A stretch of 64,000 nucleotides of DNA from Prevotella sp. (GCA_017541365.1 JAFXZF010000003.1:7001-71000), one strand, 5' to 3'. Counted from the stretch's first letter, positions 19,554 through 30,095 are shown. Numbers and translations are program-made. Notes: generated by a model from the sequence alone, not told the origin.

Positions 19554-19748
19554 GTCGCCAAGGTCACCAAGGTTGCCAACAAGATTTTCTACACCAGAGG
19601 ACTGATTATAGATTATAGATGAAAAATACGACTTAGAAAAAGAAGAGAGAAACCATTAAAGGAAAAGAGATATTAATATTGTATATATAATAATAACCTA
19701 TATACGCACGCACGTAACAGCAATGGCGACCTTGGCGACCTTGGCAAC
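19554..19748. repeat. Inverted-repeat element with AT-rich core
   Basis: Left arm 19554-19577 and right arm 19725-19748 match as inverted repeats at 21 of 24 positions. Each arm is made of 9-nt units (CCAAGGTCG-like). The core is very A/T-rich. No ORF is carried. It is similar in layout to the element at 60896-61054. Confidence 0.6.
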
Positions 19749-19935
19749 ATCGACGACCTACTTAAATGTTAAAAACGGAGACAACGTTTTGGGTAAATGA
19801 CAATTGACAATTGACAATTGACAGTTTTTTTGTATTTTGTATTTTATAGTTGTAACGTGTTGTAACACAATCGGTTATATATTAAGTAAACGATGCGTAC
19901 ATTTTGGCTTGTTCTGGCACTGCTTGATGTACCTT

Positions 19936-19992
19936 CTAGCATAGCAAGAAGGTCATTTCGGCATAGCCAGAAGCACCCTCTGGCATAGCCTC
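19936..19992. repeat. 22-nt tandem array with GCATAGC core
   Basis: GCATAGC occurs at 19939, 19961 and 19983, an exact 22-nt period, with partly conserved CAGAAG/CAAGAAG in between. No terminal repeat or spacer pattern of a CRISPR is seen. Confidence 0.6.
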
Positions 19993-20090
19993 TAAAGCGG
20001 AGAGATGACATGATGTTAAAAACGGAGAAAAGTTTGCACAGGTTAAGTTAATGTAGTAATTTTGCATTGTCTTTTAAAGGAACGACAACT

Positions 20091-20165
20091 ATGATCCTCC
20101 GAGCTCTGCTCGCCAGAGCACCAACTAGAGCGCAAGAACATAGAACAACATTAATGACTGTATGA
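20091..20165 (+). CDS. Possible 24-aa leader ORF upstream of valS
   Basis: A 24-codon ORF begins ATG ATC CTC CGA. It has an AAAGGA 10-15 bases upstream and a possible -7 element TAATTTTG about 35 bp upstream. The peptide is rich in Arg, Ala and Thr and has only one Val codon, the last before the stop. It could be a leader peptide, a small protein or chance. Confidence 0.25.
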   Translation: MILRALLARAPTRAQEHRTTLMTV

Positions 20166-20227
20166 GACATACGCTCATAATTTTGCTTTTTTTTATTATT
20201 TTATCCGCGTATGTCATAAAAAAATTG

Positions 20228-20235
20228 TAACTTTG
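20228..20235 (+). promoter_or_regulatory. -7 element for valS
   Basis: TAACTTTG then CA matches TAnnTTTG, 41 bp before the valS ATG. Confidence 0.6.
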
Positions 20236-20276
20236 CATTCGCAAGAAAAAAAAGGATAAAAAGATACAATAGACCA

Positions 20277-23087
20277 ATGGAATTAGCAAGTAAATACTCT
20301 CCACAGGAGGTAGAGAATAAGTGGTACCAGTACTGGACTGACCATAAGCTGTTTGCCAGCAAGCCTGACGATAGGGAACCTTACACGATAGTGATACCGC
20401 CACCAAACGTGACGGGAGTGCTCCACATGGGACACATGCTCAACAACACCATTCAGGACATCCTTATCCGTAAGGCACGACTGGACGGCAAGAACGCTTG
20501 TTGGGTGCCTGGCACTGACCATGCCTCAATAGCTACGGAGGCGAAGGTGGTGAACAAACTGGCGCAGCAGGGCATAAAGAAGCGTGACCTGACGCGTGAG
20601 GAGTTTCTCAAGCACGCATGGGAGTGGACCAACGAGCACGGCGGCATAATACTGAAGCAGCTCCGCAAGCTGGGTGCTTCATGCGACTGGGACCGCACGG
20701 CATTCACCATGGACGAGAAGCGTTCGGAGTCGGTGATGAAGGTATTCGTGGACCTGTATGAGAAGGGCTACATATACCGCGGACTGCGCATGGTAAACTG
20801 GGATCCGAAGGCGCAGACGGTGCTCTCTACCGAGGAGGTGATATACCGTGAGGAGAAGTCGAAGCTGTACCACCTGAAGTACTACGTGGCTGATGCTGAC
20901 GTAAACCCCGTGGTGCTGACAGGCGCTGAGGGCGAGGTATGGCACAAGGATGAGAAGGGCTACTACGCAGTGGTTGCCACCACGCGTCCTGAGACCATCA
21001 TGGGCGATACGGCGATGTGTATAAACCCCAAGGACGTGAAGAACCAATGGCTGAAGGGCCACAAGGTGATAGTACCGTTAGTGAACCGCGTGATACCTGT
21101 GATAGAGGACAGATATGTGGACATAGAGTTTGGTACGGGCTGCTTGAAGGTGACACCTGCTCACGACGTGAACGACTACAACCTTGGCAAGACGCACAAC
21201 CTGGAGATAATCGATATATTCAATCCTGACGGCACGATATCGGAGGCTGCTGGCATCTATGTAGGCATGGACCGCATGGTGGTGCGCAAGCAGATAGCCA
21301 TAGACCTCGAAGAGGCGGGGCTGATGGACCACGTGGAGGACTACGATAATAAGGTGGGATACTCTGAGCGCAACCAGGACACGGCAGTGGAGCCTCGCCT
21401 GTGCAAGCAGTGGTTCCTGAGCATGCAGCACATGGCTGACATAGCTCTGCCTCCTGTGATGAACGGCGAACTGAAGTTCTACCCAACGAAGTATGTGACC
21501 ACATACAAGAACTGGCTGGAGAACATACAGGACTGGTGCATATCACGTCAGCTGTGGTGGGGACATAGGATTCCGGCGTACTTTATTGCCCCCCTCCAAC
21601 TCCCCCCTTCAGGGGGAGAGTCCCTGGGTGGGAACGGGAACGTTAACGAAAACGATAACGATAACGATAACGAAAACAATAACGAAAACGGGGAGGAGCG
21701 CTATGTTGTTGCCCTGACAAAGGAGGAGGCGCTGAAGAAGGCGCAGGAGAAGTATGGCAAGGACATCACGATGGACCAGCTCCATCGTGACGAGGATGCC
21801 CTCGACACATGGTTCTCATCATGGCTGTGGCCTATATCACTCTTTGACGGTATCAACAACCCTGGCAACGAGGAGATAAAGTACTACTACCCAACGGCTG
21901 ACCTGGTGACGGGTCCGGACATCATATTCTTCTGGGTGGCAAGGATGATAATGGCGGGCTGCGAATACGAGAAGCAGATACCATTCCGCAACGTATATTT
22001 CACAGGTATAGTACGTGACAAGCTGGGCAGGAAGATGAGTAAGTCACTGGGCAACTCACCTGACCCACTGGAACTGATAGAGAAATTCGGTGCGGACGGT
22101 GTGCGCATGGGTATGATGCTCGCAGCTCCTGCTGGTAACGACATACTCTATGATGATGCCCTCTCGGCTCAGGGTATGAACTTCTGTAACAAGATGTGGA
22201 ACGCCTTCCGACTGGTACAGGGATGGGAGACGGAGGACAAGGCGGCATCGGACTCCAACAAGAAGGCTATAGCATGGATGAACGCCAAGATAAGGAGCGT
22301 GTATGCGGAGATAAACGACGACTACTCTAAGTACCGCCTTAACGAGGCACTGATGGCTGCATTCAAACTCTTCACGGATGAGTTCTCGGGTTGGTACCTG
22401 GAGATGATAAAGCCAGCATACCAGTGTCCTATCGACAAGGAGACGCTGGAGGCTACGCTCGACATATTCGACAAACTGCTGCACATAATACACCCATTCA
22501 TGCCATTCATCACCGAGGAACTGTGGCAGCACATCGCTGAACGCAAGGACGGTGAGTCGCTGATGGTGGATGTTTTCAAACTCGATGCTCCAACGGAGGC
22601 TGACGAGAAGCTGATGGTAGACTTCGAGGAGATGAAGCAGATAGTATCAGGTGTGCGTGGTGTAAGGCAGACAAAGAACATCGGTCCTCGTGAACCGCTC
22701 ACTCTCGAGGTGATAGTGACGGGCGACGACGACAAGGTGATAACACAGTGCCCCGCTCTGGGACCCGTCATCACGAAGATGGCAGGACTCGGCGACATAC
22801 AGTACGTACAGCAGAAGGGCGAGGGTTCGTCGGCATTCATGATAGGCACTCGCGAGTATGCCGTGCCTCTGGGCGACCTCATCGACGTAGAGGCAGAGAT
22901 AGCCAAGGCGGAGGCTCAGCTGAAGCATCTCGAGGGATTCCTCATGGGGGTAAGGAAGAAGCTCTCCAACGAACGCTTCGTAGCCAATGCCCCAGAAGCC
23001 GTAGTGGCTCTGGAGCGCAAGAAGGAGTCGGACTCGCTGGAAAAGATAGCTGCGCTGAAACAGACTATCGCTGAACTAAAAAAGTGA
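20277..23087 (+). CDS. valS: Valyl-tRNA synthetase with a repeat-derived insertion
   Basis: ValS charges tRNA-Val. It has the class I signatures HMGH (residues 50-53) and KMSKS (586-590), the CP1 editing domain between them, an anticodon-binding domain, and a C-terminal coiled coil (about 870-936). At 936 aa it is longer than usual for the phylum. The excess sits at about residues 439-474, before the KEEALKKA stretch of the catalytic half. It is encoded by a palindromic G/C-rich repeat followed by a run of AACGAT/AACGAA hexamers (Asn/Asp/Glu-rich peptide). Neighbouring core motifs are intact, so the enzyme is probably active. The stop overlaps the next gene. Confidence 0.96.
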   Translation: MELASKYSPQEVENKWYQYWTDHKLFASKPDDREPYTIVIPPPNVTGVLHMGHMLNNTIQDILIRKARLDGKNACWVPGTDHASIATEAKVVNKLAQQGIKKRDLTREEFLKHAWEWTNEHGGIILKQLRKLGASCDWDRTAFTMDEKRSESVMKVFVDLYEKGYIYRGLRMVNWDPKAQTVLSTEEVIYREEKSKLYHLKYYVADADVNPVVLTGAEGEVWHKDEKGYYAVVATTRPETIMGDTAMCINPKDVKNQWLKGHKVIVPLVNRVIPVIEDRYVDIEFGTGCLKVTPAHDVNDYNLGKTHNLEIIDIFNPDGTISEAAGIYVGMDRMVVRKQIAIDLEEAGLMDHVEDYDNKVGYSERNQDTAVEPRLCKQWFLSMQHMADIALPPVMNGELKFYPTKYVTTYKNWLENIQDWCISRQLWWGHRIPAYFIAPLQLPPSGGESLGGNGNVNENDNDNDNENNNENGEERYVVALTKEEALKKAQEKYGKDITMDQLHRDEDALDTWFSSWLWPISLFDGINNPGNEEIKYYYPTADLVTGPDIIFFWVARMIMAGCEYEKQIPFRNVYFTGIVRDKLGRKMSKSLGNSPDPLELIEKFGADGVRMGMMLAAPAGNDILYDDALSAQGMNFCNKMWNAFRLVQGWETEDKAASDSNKKAIAWMNAKIRSVYAEINDDYSKYRLNEALMAAFKLFTDEFSGWYLEMIKPAYQCPIDKETLEATLDIFDKLLHIIHPFMPFITEELWQHIAERKDGESLMVDVFKLDAPTEADEKLMVDFEEMKQIVSGVRGVRQTKNIGPREPLTLEVIVTGDDDKVITQCPALGPVITKMAGLGDIQYVQQKGEGSSAFMIGTREYAVPLGDLIDVEAEIAKAEAQLKHLEGFLMGVRKKLSNERFVANAPEAVVALERKKESDSLEKIAALKQTIAELKK
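21589..21690. repeat. REP-like palindrome plus AACGAT hexamers inside valS
   Basis: Bases 21589-21618 match, in reverse complement, 62990-63019 in the primase gene with one mismatch in 30. The following 21633-21690 is a run of 6-nt units AACGAT, AACGAA and AACAAT. Confidence 0.85.
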
Positions 23088-23704
23088 TCACCAACCTCTA
23101 CACATACCGTTCATACGCCAGGTGCGTGAGTGAGGGATACCGATTCCTCGCGGGGAACCTGTGGATGGTGTGTAAGGTGATGGGACCTTACTTCTTGGTG
23201 CTCTCATTGCTCTGCGTACTGTCAAACGCTGTGAACACCCACGCCAATGTGGCGGTGATGGCCGATAAGCCTATATATATAGAAGAGGTGATAGTGGCAG
23301 TGGTGCTGGCAGTGCTCTGCATCATAGCCTACGTGGTGGCGATGGTGAGACTATACAGGATGTTTAAGCGCCTGTGTGGCATCAAGGGCAAGAGAACGAT
23401 AAGATGGGGTAGGGTGATGAAGGCCATATTCAGGCACCTGGGCAAGGTGGTGGGCACTACGCTGCTCTCGCTATTCGTACTGGTGGTGGTAAGTGCAGTG
23501 GTGTATCTGCCATACGTGGTATCGACCTATGCCTATTTCAGCAGTGTGGAGGGAGAAGTGAATTTTGGCGATACGGCGCTTATACCCATCAGCGGCTACG
23601 TGATGATGGTGGTGGCGTGCACCGTGTGCTATACCATTATTAATATATTGTCAGTAGGGTTTTATGCCTCGCTGGTGTTTTTGTATGGAAGCGTGAGAAA
23701 ATGA
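23084..23704 (+). CDS. Predicted membrane protein of unknown function
   Basis: A 206-aa protein with four predicted membrane segments (about residues 30-50, 70-92, 128-150 and 170-195) and a basic loop ([19 protein letters not shown]) between the second and third. I do not recognise the family. The start is GTG overlapping the valS stop (GTGA), and its stop overlaps the hisB start (ATGA), so it is sandwiched by translational coupling. This does not say it works with either. Confidence 0.7.
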   Translation: MITNLYTYRSYARCVSEGYRFLAGNLWMVCKVMGPYFLVLSLLCVLSNAVNTHANVAVMADKPIYIEEVIVAVVLAVLCIIAYVVAMVRLYRMFKRLCGIKGKRTIRWGRVMKAIFRHLGKVVGTTLLSLFVLVVVSAVVYLPYVVSTYAYFSSVEGEVNFGDTALIPISGYVMMVVACTVCYTIINILSVGFYASLVFLYGSVRK

Positions 23705-24771
23705 AAAAGGTATTATTCATAGACCGCGACGGCACCTTGATAAAGGAGCCAGCAGATGAGCAGATTGACTCTTTCGAGAAGTTGGAGTTTGTGGAGGGCG
23801 CGATAACCAATCTCGCCTTCATACGCAAGAACCTCGACTTTGAGTTTGTTATGGTTTCCAACCAAGACGGACTGGGTACAGACTCTTTCCCCGAGAATAC
23901 CTTCTGGCCTGTACATAACTTCATACTCAACACCCTGAAAGGTGAGGGAATAGAGTTTGATAATATACTGATAGATAGTCATTTTCCACAGGATGCTCAT
24001 CCAAACCGTAAACCTGGCACAGGGATGCTCACGGAGTATATCGACAACTCAGACTACGACATTGCTGGTTCATACGTGATAGGCGATAGGGAGACGGACG
24101 CACAGCTTGCCGTCAATCTCGGATGTAAGGCGCTGATACTTGGCAAGGACGGAATGGACTGGAAGAAAATCAGCGAACTGCTCTTTGCCGGCGAACGCAT
24201 AGCCGAGATAACACGTACCACGAAGGAGACGGACATCACAGTGCGCATAAACCTCGATGGTACGGGAAAGTGTGACATACAGACGGGACTGGGATTCTTC
24301 GACCACATGCTGGAGCAGATAGGCAAGCACGGCATGACAGACCTATACATACGTTGTAAGGGCGACCTCAACGTGGATGAACACCACACCATAGAGGATA
24401 CGGGCATAGTGCTTGGAGAATGCCTGCTCAAGGCACTTGGCGACAAACGTGGCATAGAGCGCTACGGATATTGTCTGCCGATGGACGACTGCCTGTGCAA
24501 CGTGGCTCTCGACTTCGGAGGAAGACCCTGGCTGATATGGGATGCAGAATTTAAACGTGAGAAGGTAGGCGAAATGCCGACGGAGATGTTTCAACACTTC
24601 TTCAAGTCGGTAAGCGATGCTGCCAAGATGAACCTCAACATAAAAGCAGAGGGCGACAACGAACACCATAAGATAGAGGGCATATTCAAGGCTTTCGCTC
24701 GTAGCATAAGGATGGCAGTAAAGAGGGACATATACCACTACCAGCTTCCATCGACAAAAGGAGCACTGTGA
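23701..24771 (+). CDS. hisB: Bifunctional histidinol-phosphatase / imidazoleglycerol-phosphate dehydratase
   Basis: HisB catalyses two steps of histidine synthesis. The N-terminal HAD phosphatase (about 1-165) starts FIDRDGTLI with D8 and D10. The C-terminal dehydratase (about 166-356) carries [27 protein letters not shown] and [13 protein letters not shown], whose histidines bind the metal. The bifunctional form is known in enterobacteria and Bacteroidota. No other his gene is in the window, so this is probably the tail of a split or distant pathway set. It overlaps the upstream membrane protein gene by 4 bp. Confidence 0.95.
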   Translation: MKKVLFIDRDGTLIKEPADEQIDSFEKLEFVEGAITNLAFIRKNLDFEFVMVSNQDGLGTDSFPENTFWPVHNFILNTLKGEGIEFDNILIDSHFPQDAHPNRKPGTGMLTEYIDNSDYDIAGSYVIGDRETDAQLAVNLGCKALILGKDGMDWKKISELLFAGERIAEITRTTKETDITVRINLDGTGKCDIQTGLGFFDHMLEQIGKHGMTDLYIRCKGDLNVDEHHTIEDTGIVLGECLLKALGDKRGIERYGYCLPMDDCLCNVALDFGGRPWLIWDAEFKREKVGEMPTEMFQHFFKSVSDAAKMNLNIKAEGDNEHHKIEGIFKAFARSIRMAVKRDIYHYQLPSTKGAL

Positions 24772-24779
24772 TGAGTTCA

Positions 24780-24852
24780 CAGTTGATAGTTGATGGTTAA
24801 AAAAACTTAAAGCGAAAGGAACTTTCAACTTTCAACTTTCAACTTTCAACTA
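24780..24852. repeat. AACTTTC heptamer array with an inverted partner
   Basis: Four tandem AACTTTC units end 8 bp before the uxaB -7 element. About 35 bp upstream, AGTTGATAGTTGAT gives the complementary motif, so a stem is possible. Confidence 0.7.
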
Positions 24853-24859
24853 TTATTGC

Positions 24860-24867
24860 TACCTTTG
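24860..24867 (+). promoter_or_regulatory. -7 element for uxaB
   Basis: TACCTTTG then CA is a strong match to TAnnTTTG. The heptamer array occupies the region where -33 would lie. Confidence 0.65.
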
Positions 24868-24916
24868 CAAAAGAGGAAAACATTATTAAAACATAACCAT
24901 AAATACTAAACAAAAA

Positions 24917-26401
24917 ATGGCACAGCTAAAATCTTTATCAAGACTGACTGCTCCAAAGAGCACAGCTCCTGAGAAAATCATCCAGTTTGGTGAGGGTAAC
25001 TTCCTACGCGCTTTCGTTGACTGGATCATCTGGAATATGAACGCCAAGACGAACTTCAATGGTTCGGTAGTGGTGGTTCAGCCTATTGACAAGGGTATGG
25101 TGCAGTGGCTGAACGGTCAGGACTGCCTCTACCACGTAAACCTGCAGGGACGTCTGAACGGTGAGCCTGTAAACCAGCTCGACCGTGTGGACGTTATATC
25201 TCGTGGCATCGACCCATACGCACAGAACTGGGCATTCATGTCACTCGCTGAGCAGCCAGACATCCGTTTCGTTATCTCTAACACTACAGAGGCTGGTATC
25301 GCTTTCGATCCAGCATGTAAGTTTACTGACGCTCCTGCCTCTTCTTACCCCGGCAAGCTGGTTCAGCTCCTGTTCCGTCGATACCAGACTTTTGGCGGCG
25401 ACCCAAAGAAGGGACTTATCATCATGCCTTGTGAGCTGATATTCCTCAACGGTCATCACCTCAAGGACTGCATACGCAAGTACATCGAACTGTGGAAGGA
25501 CGACTTTGGCAAGGACTACGAGGGCTTCAAGGAGTGGTTTGAGAAGTACAACTACGTATGTGCTACACTCGTGGATCGTATCGTACCAGGATTCCCACGC
25601 AAGGAGATTGCTGAGATACAGCAGAAGATAGGTTATAAGGACAATCTCGTGGTACAGGCTGAGATATTCCACCTTTGGGTTATCGAGAAGGCTGAGAATA
25701 TGACATGCGAAGAGCTCCGTGCTGAGTTCCCTGCTGACCAGGCTGGTCTGCATGTTCTTATTGCAGAGTCTGAGGCTCCTTACCATGAGAGAAAGGTTAC
25801 ACTGCTCAATGGTCCTCACACAGTGCTCTCACCTGTGGCTTACCTCTCTGGTATCAACATCGTGCGCGATGCACTGCATGACGAGGTCGTAGGCAAGTAT
25901 ATCAAGAAGGTACAGTATGACGAACTCATGCAGACACTGAACCTGCCTATGGACGAGTTGCAGCAGTTTGCTGCCGACGTATTGGAGCGCTTCGACAATC
26001 CATACGTTGACCACCAGGTAACGTCAATCATGCTCAACTCATTCCCAAAGTTCCAGGCACGCGACCTGCCAGGAGTAAAGGTATATCTGGAGCGCAAGGG
26101 CGAGCTACCTAAGGGCTTGGTACTCGGTCTGGCTGCTATCATCACTTACTACAAGGGTGGTACACGTGCTGACGGTGCTCCTATCGAGCCAAACGACGAC
26201 CAGAAGATTATGGATCTGCTCAAGGAACTTTGGGCTACAGGCGACACACACAAGGTGGCTGAAGGTGTTCTCGCAGCAGACTGGATTTGGGGCGAGCACG
26301 GCGACCTCAACAAGATTCCTGGACTTACCGACATGGTTGAAGGCTTCCTGAACGACATACAGTCTAAGGGTATGCTCGAAACAGTGAAGTCAATATTGTA
26401 A
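24917..26401 (+). CDS. uxaB: Tagaturonate reductase (altronate oxidoreductase)
   Basis: UxaB reduces D-tagaturonate to D-altronate with NADH, the second step of galacturonate breakdown. It belongs to the mannitol dehydrogenase family: an N-terminal nucleotide-binding region (IIQFGEGNFLRAFVDWI, about 22-38) and a C-terminal all-helical domain with the conserved LLNGPHTVLSPVAYLSG. The length of 494 aa is normal. It has its own promoter. No uxaA or uxaC is adjacent. Codon use is strongly biased to highly expressed codons, as in gap. With the GH28 gene at 56 kb it suggests pectin use. Confidence 0.92.
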   Translation: MAQLKSLSRLTAPKSTAPEKIIQFGEGNFLRAFVDWIIWNMNAKTNFNGSVVVVQPIDKGMVQWLNGQDCLYHVNLQGRLNGEPVNQLDRVDVISRGIDPYAQNWAFMSLAEQPDIRFVISNTTEAGIAFDPACKFTDAPASSYPGKLVQLLFRRYQTFGGDPKKGLIIMPCELIFLNGHHLKDCIRKYIELWKDDFGKDYEGFKEWFEKYNYVCATLVDRIVPGFPRKEIAEIQQKIGYKDNLVVQAEIFHLWVIEKAENMTCEELRAEFPADQAGLHVLIAESEAPYHERKVTLLNGPHTVLSPVAYLSGINIVRDALHDEVVGKYIKKVQYDELMQTLNLPMDELQQFAADVLERFDNPYVDHQVTSIMLNSFPKFQARDLPGVKVYLERKGELPKGLVLGLAAIITYYKGGTRADGAPIEPNDDQKIMDLLKELWATGDTHKVAEGVLAADWIWGEHGDLNKIPGLTDMVEGFLNDIQSKGMLETVKSIL

Positions 26402-26432
26402 GCTTTGTATAAAGTATAAAGTTTAAGGTTGA

Positions 26433-27197
26433 ATGCATGACCTCAAGACTTTAGCTGAACGATACGAGACAAGGGAGTTCCTTGATGGTGACCCATCTTG
26501 GTTTATGCACCAAGTGGAGGGAGATGCCAACAAGGAACTACTTGCTTTTATTGCCTCCTCACTGAGCTATGGCAGCAGGAAACAATTTATGCCAAAGATA
26601 CAGTATATACTGAATTGCTCTCATGGGGAGGTGGAGCACTGGCTCCTGTCAGGCAGGTACAAGGATGACATACCTGATAATGATGAGTGTTACTACCGAC
26701 TATACTCCAACCGCACTATGCGTGAGTTTCTTGACTCACTGACGGATATGCTCTTTAGGTATGGTTCGCTGAAAAACTACGTTAAGGAGGAACTGGCTGC
26801 AACATCACAACCGCCATCACGTCAGGCTCTTGATGCCATCAAGGCAATAGTATGGTGGTTTCGGATAAAGGTTAAGGTCAACGTTAAGGTTAAGGTTAAC
26901 GTCATCCCCCAATCCACTTCGTCATCCTGCAAGCGCCTGTGCATGTTTCTTAGATGGATGGTGAGAGAGGGGTCGCCCGTGGACCTCGGACTGTGGACAG
27001 ACGTTATAGACAGGCGCACGCTCATAATGCCCCTCGATACACACGTCATACAAGAAGCGAGCCGCCTTGGACTGCTTGAGTCCAAGACGGCTTCAATGGG
27101 TTCCGCATTAAAACTTACGGAGAAATTGCGTATGACATTTCCCGATGACCCTTTGAAAGGCGATTTCGCCCTCTTCGGGTTGGGGGTTACTTCTTAG
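26433..27197 (+). CDS. TIGR02757 (DUF2400) family protein with a hexamer-repeat insert
   Basis: A 254-aa conserved protein of unknown function found in Bacteroidota and related phyla. The family core is visible in [17 protein letters not shown] and in DLGLWTDV...[19 protein letters not shown] near residues 188-215. At residues 146-162 there is a Lys/Val run ([12 protein letters not shown]) coded by hexamers AAGGTT/AACGTT. This is probably a repeat insertion in a surface loop. Its 3' end overlaps the convergent mscL 3' end by 11 bp. Similarity of the core to DNA glycosylase-like folds has been suggested for the family, but I cannot confirm it here. Confidence 0.8.
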   Translation: MHDLKTLAERYETREFLDGDPSWFMHQVEGDANKELLAFIASSLSYGSRKQFMPKIQYILNCSHGEVEHWLLSGRYKDDIPDNDECYYRLYSNRTMREFLDSLTDMLFRYGSLKNYVKEELAATSQPPSRQALDAIKAIVWWFRIKVKVNVKVKVNVIPQSTSSSCKRLCMFLRWMVREGSPVDLGLWTDVIDRRTLIMPLDTHVIQEASRLGLLESKTASMGSALKLTEKLRMTFPDDPLKGDFALFGLGVTS

Positions 27198-27564
27198 CCA
27201 AAAGATCACGTATCTCGGTGAGAAGCTCCTCCTGTGTAGGACTAGCAGGTGCCTCGGGCTCTGCAGGTGCCTCCTTCTTCATCTTGTTCATAGCCTTGAT
27301 CATGCAGAAGATACAGAGTGCGATGATGATGAAATCAATGATGTTCTGCAGGAAAGTGCCATACTTGATATTTGCCTCGCCCACGGTGATAGCAAGCTGA
27401 GTGAAATCTACACCGCCCGTTATCATACCGATGATAGGCATCAGCACGTCGTCAACCAGGCTGCTGACAATCTTACCAAAAGCGCCACCGATGATAACAC
27501 CGACAGCCATGTCCATTACGTTGCCCTTCATGGCAAACTCTTTGAATTCCTTAATAAATCCCAT
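27187..27564 (-). CDS. mscL: Large-conductance mechanosensitive channel
   Basis: MscL opens under membrane tension to release solutes in hypo-osmotic shock. The protein has the N-terminal amphipathic helix [22 protein letters not shown]1 with [16 protein letters not shown], a short periplasmic loop, TM2 (about 74-96) and a C-terminal charged bundle. The length of 125 aa is a little short but within the family. It is transcribed alone on the minus strand and overlaps its convergent neighbour at the stop. Confidence 0.96.
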   Translation of the reverse strand: MGFIKEFKEFAMKGNVMDMAVGVIIGGAFGKIVSSLVDDVLMPIIGMITGGVDFTQLAITVGEANIKYGTFLQNIIDFIIIALCIFCMIKAMNKMKKEAPAEPEAPASPTQEELLTEIRDLLAKK

Positions 27565-27700
27565 AGCTTGATAGAAAATTGAAAAATTTAAAATTAGAAT
27601 TATTTGTTATTATTCGTAATCTGAATACCTTTTGCAAAGTTGATATTACAATTTTTCTGTGATAATTGATTTGTGTTAATTGTTTGGTTCAAATATGGCA

Positions 27701-27708
27701 CAAAGATA
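27701..27708 (-). promoter_or_regulatory. -7 element for mscL
   Basis: On the minus strand it reads TATCTTTG then TG, matching TAnnTTTG, with a TTTG near the expected -33 distance. Confidence 0.5.
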
Positions 27709-27751
27709 ACATTTTTTTTTCAATAACAAACAATTTGTCAGAAAAAAAACG

Positions 27752-27759
27752 TAAATTTG
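27752..27759 (+). promoter_or_regulatory. -7 element for gap
   Basis: TAAATTTG then CA matches TAnnTTTG. The leader of about 110 nt is long for this phylum. Confidence 0.55.
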
Positions 27760-27874
27760 CAATGCAAATCTCGTTAATCAATATATTTGGTTACATTTTT
27801 ACATCGGGATAACAAGAATAAAGCTAAAGGATAATATAACGTTTCCATATTTAAATTAATAAAAAAAGAAAATT

Positions 27875-28897
27875 ATGACAAAAGTAGCTATTAACGGTTT
27901 CGGCCGTATCGGTCGTCTCGCTTTCCGTCAGATGTTTGAGGCTGAGGGCTATGAGGTTGTTGCTATCAATGACCTTACTTCACCAAAGATGCTCGCTCAC
28001 CTTCTTAAGTATGACACTGCTCAGGGCGGTTTCTGTGGTAAGTTTGGTGAGAACAAGCACACTGTAGAGGCAACAGAGGACTCAATCATCGTAGATGGTA
28101 AGGAAATCAAGATCTCTGCTGAGGCTGATGCAACAAAGTGCCCATGGGCAGCTAACGATGTTGACGTAGTTCTCGAGTGCACTGGTTTCTACACATCAAA
28201 GGCAAAGGCTGAGGCTCACCTCGCTGCTGGCGCTAAGAAGGTAGTTATCTCTGCTCCTGCAGGCAACGACCTCCCAACCATCGTTTACAACGTAAACCAC
28301 GAGACACTGACAGCTGACGACAAGATCATCTCTGCTGCTTCATGTACTACCAACTGTCTGGCTCCTATGACAAAGGCTCTTAACGACTTTGCTCCAATCC
28401 AGAGCGGTATCATGACAACAGTACACGCTTACACAGGCGACCAGATGATTCTCGACGGTCCTCAGCGTAAGGGTGACGTACAGCGTGCTCGCGCTGGTGC
28501 TCAGAACATCGTACCAAACTCAACAGGTGCTGCTAAGGCTATCGGTCTCGTAATACCTGAGCTCAATGGTAAGCTCATCGGTGCTGCACAGCGCGTACCA
28601 ACTCCTACAGGTTCTACTACCATCCTGCACGCTGTTGTTAAGGGTGAGGTAGCAGTAGAGGATATCAACGCTGCTATGAAGGCTGCTGCTAACGAGAGCT
28701 TCGGCTACACAGAGGAGAAGCTCGTTTCTTCAGACATCATCGGCATGAAGTTTGGTTCACTCTTCGACGCTAACCAGACTATGGTAAGCAAGATCGGTGA
28801 CGGCAACTCTCTCGTACAGGTAGTATCTTGGTACGACAACGAGAACTCTTACACTTCTCAGATGGTTCGTACTATCAAGTACTTCTCAGAGATCTAA
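27875..28897 (+). CDS. gap: Glyceraldehyde-3-phosphate dehydrogenase, type I
   Basis: GAPDH oxidises glyceraldehyde-3-phosphate in glycolysis. The Rossmann start is INGFGRIGR (7-14), the catalytic cysteine is C157 in SAASCTTNC, and NDLTS near residue 32 carries the aspartate of NAD-preferring enzymes. The C-terminal [12 protein letters not shown] is intact. The length of 340 aa is standard. The codon choice is very uniform, as in highly expressed genes. A strong intrinsic terminator follows, so it is a single-gene unit. Confidence 0.98.
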   Translation: MTKVAINGFGRIGRLAFRQMFEAEGYEVVAINDLTSPKMLAHLLKYDTAQGGFCGKFGENKHTVEATEDSIIVDGKEIKISAEADATKCPWAANDVDVVLECTGFYTSKAKAEAHLAAGAKKVVISAPAGNDLPTIVYNVNHETLTADDKIISAASCTTNCLAPMTKALNDFAPIQSGIMTTVHAYTGDQMILDGPQRKGDVQRARAGAQNIVPNSTGAAKAIGLVIPELNGKLIGAAQRVPTPTGSTTILHAVVKGEVAVEDINAAMKAAANESFGYTEEKLVSSDIIGMKFGSLFDANQTMVSKIGDGNSLVQVVSWYDNENSYTSQMVRTIKYFSEI

Positions 28898-28935
28898 ACC
28901 GAGTAAGAATACTTGTAAGAAATATAAAAAAAAAG

Positions 28936-28971
28936 AAAGTGTGCTCACTACGATGTGGGCACACTTTTTTT
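28936..28971 (+). terminator. Strong intrinsic terminator of gap
   Basis: AAAGTGTGCTCAC pairs with GTGGGCACACTTT around a short loop and runs into a T-tract. Confidence 0.9.
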
Positions 28972-29020
28972 GGACCCTCTAAATCCCCCTTAAAGGGGGA
29001 CTTTTGGGGAGTGATAAGGG
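28971..29020. repeat. REP-like palindromic repeat
   Basis: CTAAATCCCCCTTAAAGGGG and the following GACTTTTGGGG. The reverse complement of this motif appears at 63528-63575, so this is a dispersed repeat family. Confidence 0.75.
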
Positions 29021-29050
29021 GGTGATATGGTCCTCAATCACAGTTTGGCG

Positions 29051-30094
29051 TTAAAAGAGTTTTGAGAAGTTTTTTCTTCCTTTGACGTAATACTGCCAAA
29101 GTAGCGAAAAAGATGTACGGCCAGCGGGGGAGGTGACGATGGCAGACTGCTGGATATGCTGACGGTCGGCATCAAAGTCACTGCGCCACGCATGGAAGTC
29201 GCGACGTGCCCTTACGACAGCCATAAAATGGGCGATGCTGTGATTGAGTATCAGCATCTTGAAAGCTGCGACATAGTCGAGCAACAGGCGCATGCGCATG
29301 ACAGGCTTCAGTTCTGCCTCGGGAAGGTTTTTGTAAAGCATGGTGAGATTGTTGCGAAAATTGAGGTAATCCTTGCGTGGATTGCCCTGGGGCAGGGTGC
29401 CACCGCCATAATGGTACACCTTGCTTTGGGGGATGCACACCACCTTGCGATTAAGGAGGTTGAAACGCCAGCAGAGGTCTATCTCCTCATTGTGGGCAAA
29501 GAAGCGCCCATCGAGTCCGCCTGCCTGCCAGTAGTCCTCGCGTCTGACGAGCAGACATGCACCAGTAGCCCATAGTACCTCCATGGGGGTATCATACTGC
29601 CCATGGTCATCCTCTACGGTGTCGAAGATGCGTCCTCGACAGAAGGGGTAGCCATAGCGGTCGATGAAACCACCACAGGCACCAGCATACTCAAAGTGGG
29701 TGGGAGAGACGTCGCTGAGCAGTTTGGGTTGGCATGCAGCCACCTCATGATGCTCCTGGATATAATGGAGCAGGGGGGTGAGCCACCCTTGTTCTACCCT
29801 GACATCGCTATTGAGCAGCAGATAGTAGTCGGACAGCGGCTTGCCTTGCTGTTCGTTTTCCTTGTCGAGAGTCTCGAAGGCCTTGTTGTAGCCATCGGCA
29901 AAGCCCCAGTTCTTGTCTAACGTGATGATGCGTACGGTAGGAAAGTCCCTGCGGAGCATCTCGATGGAGTCGTCCGTAGAGGCATTGTCGGCAACGATGA
30001 CCTCGGCTCCCTCAGAGCATGATATGACAGAGGGGAGGTACTTCTGCATCATGGCAGAGCCGTTCCAGTTGAGTATGACGATGCTACAAGTCAA
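29051..30094 (-). CDS. Glycosyltransferase family 2 protein
   Basis: A rhamnosyltransferase-like GT-A enzyme that moves a sugar from a nucleotide donor. It has the opening SIVILNWNG, the metal-binding-type NSDVRV near residue 95, WATGACLLVRREDY (about 165) and NEEIDLCWR (about 190) typical of this branch. The C-terminal third has two amphipathic helices. The length of 347 aa is normal. The start is TTG; no ATG is available because the upstream bases are a short tandem repeat array. It follows mtaB on the same strand after 41 bp. The acceptor is unknown. Confidence 0.87.
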   Translation of the reverse strand: MTCSIVILNWNGSAMMQKYLPSVISCSEGAEVIVADNASTDDSIEMLRRDFPTVRIITLDKNWGFADGYNKAFETLDKENEQQGKPLSDYYLLLNSDVRVEQGWLTPLLHYIQEHHEVAACQPKLLSDVSPTHFEYAGACGGFIDRYGYPFCRGRIFDTVEDDHGQYDTPMEVLWATGACLLVRREDYWQAGGLDGRFFAHNEEIDLCWRFNLLNRKVVCIPQSKVYHYGGGTLPQGNPRKDYLNFRNNLTMLYKNLPEAELKPVMRMRLLLDYVAAFKMLILNHSIAHFMAVVRARRDFHAWRSDFDADRQHIQQSAIVTSPAGRTSFSLLWQYYVKGRKNFSKLF

Positions 30095-30095
30095 T

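Larger units (their letters stand above)
19471..20276. other. Repeat-rich gene-poor gap (806 bp)
   Basis: No convincing large gene. In order it holds an inverted-repeat element (19554-19748), a TGACAAT heptamer array (about 19799-19822), a GTGTTGTAACAC palindrome (about 19857-19868), a 22-nt tandem array (19936-19992), a possible promoter with a 24-codon ORF (20056-20165), and the valS promoter. Confidence 0.7.
27565..27874. other. 310-bp divergent intergenic region (mscL / gap)
   Basis: Very A/T-rich, with no ORF. It holds the minus-strand mscL promoter (27701-27708) and the gap promoter (27752-27759), leaving leaders of about 130 and 110 nt. No riboswitch-like structure is evident. Confidence 0.6.
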
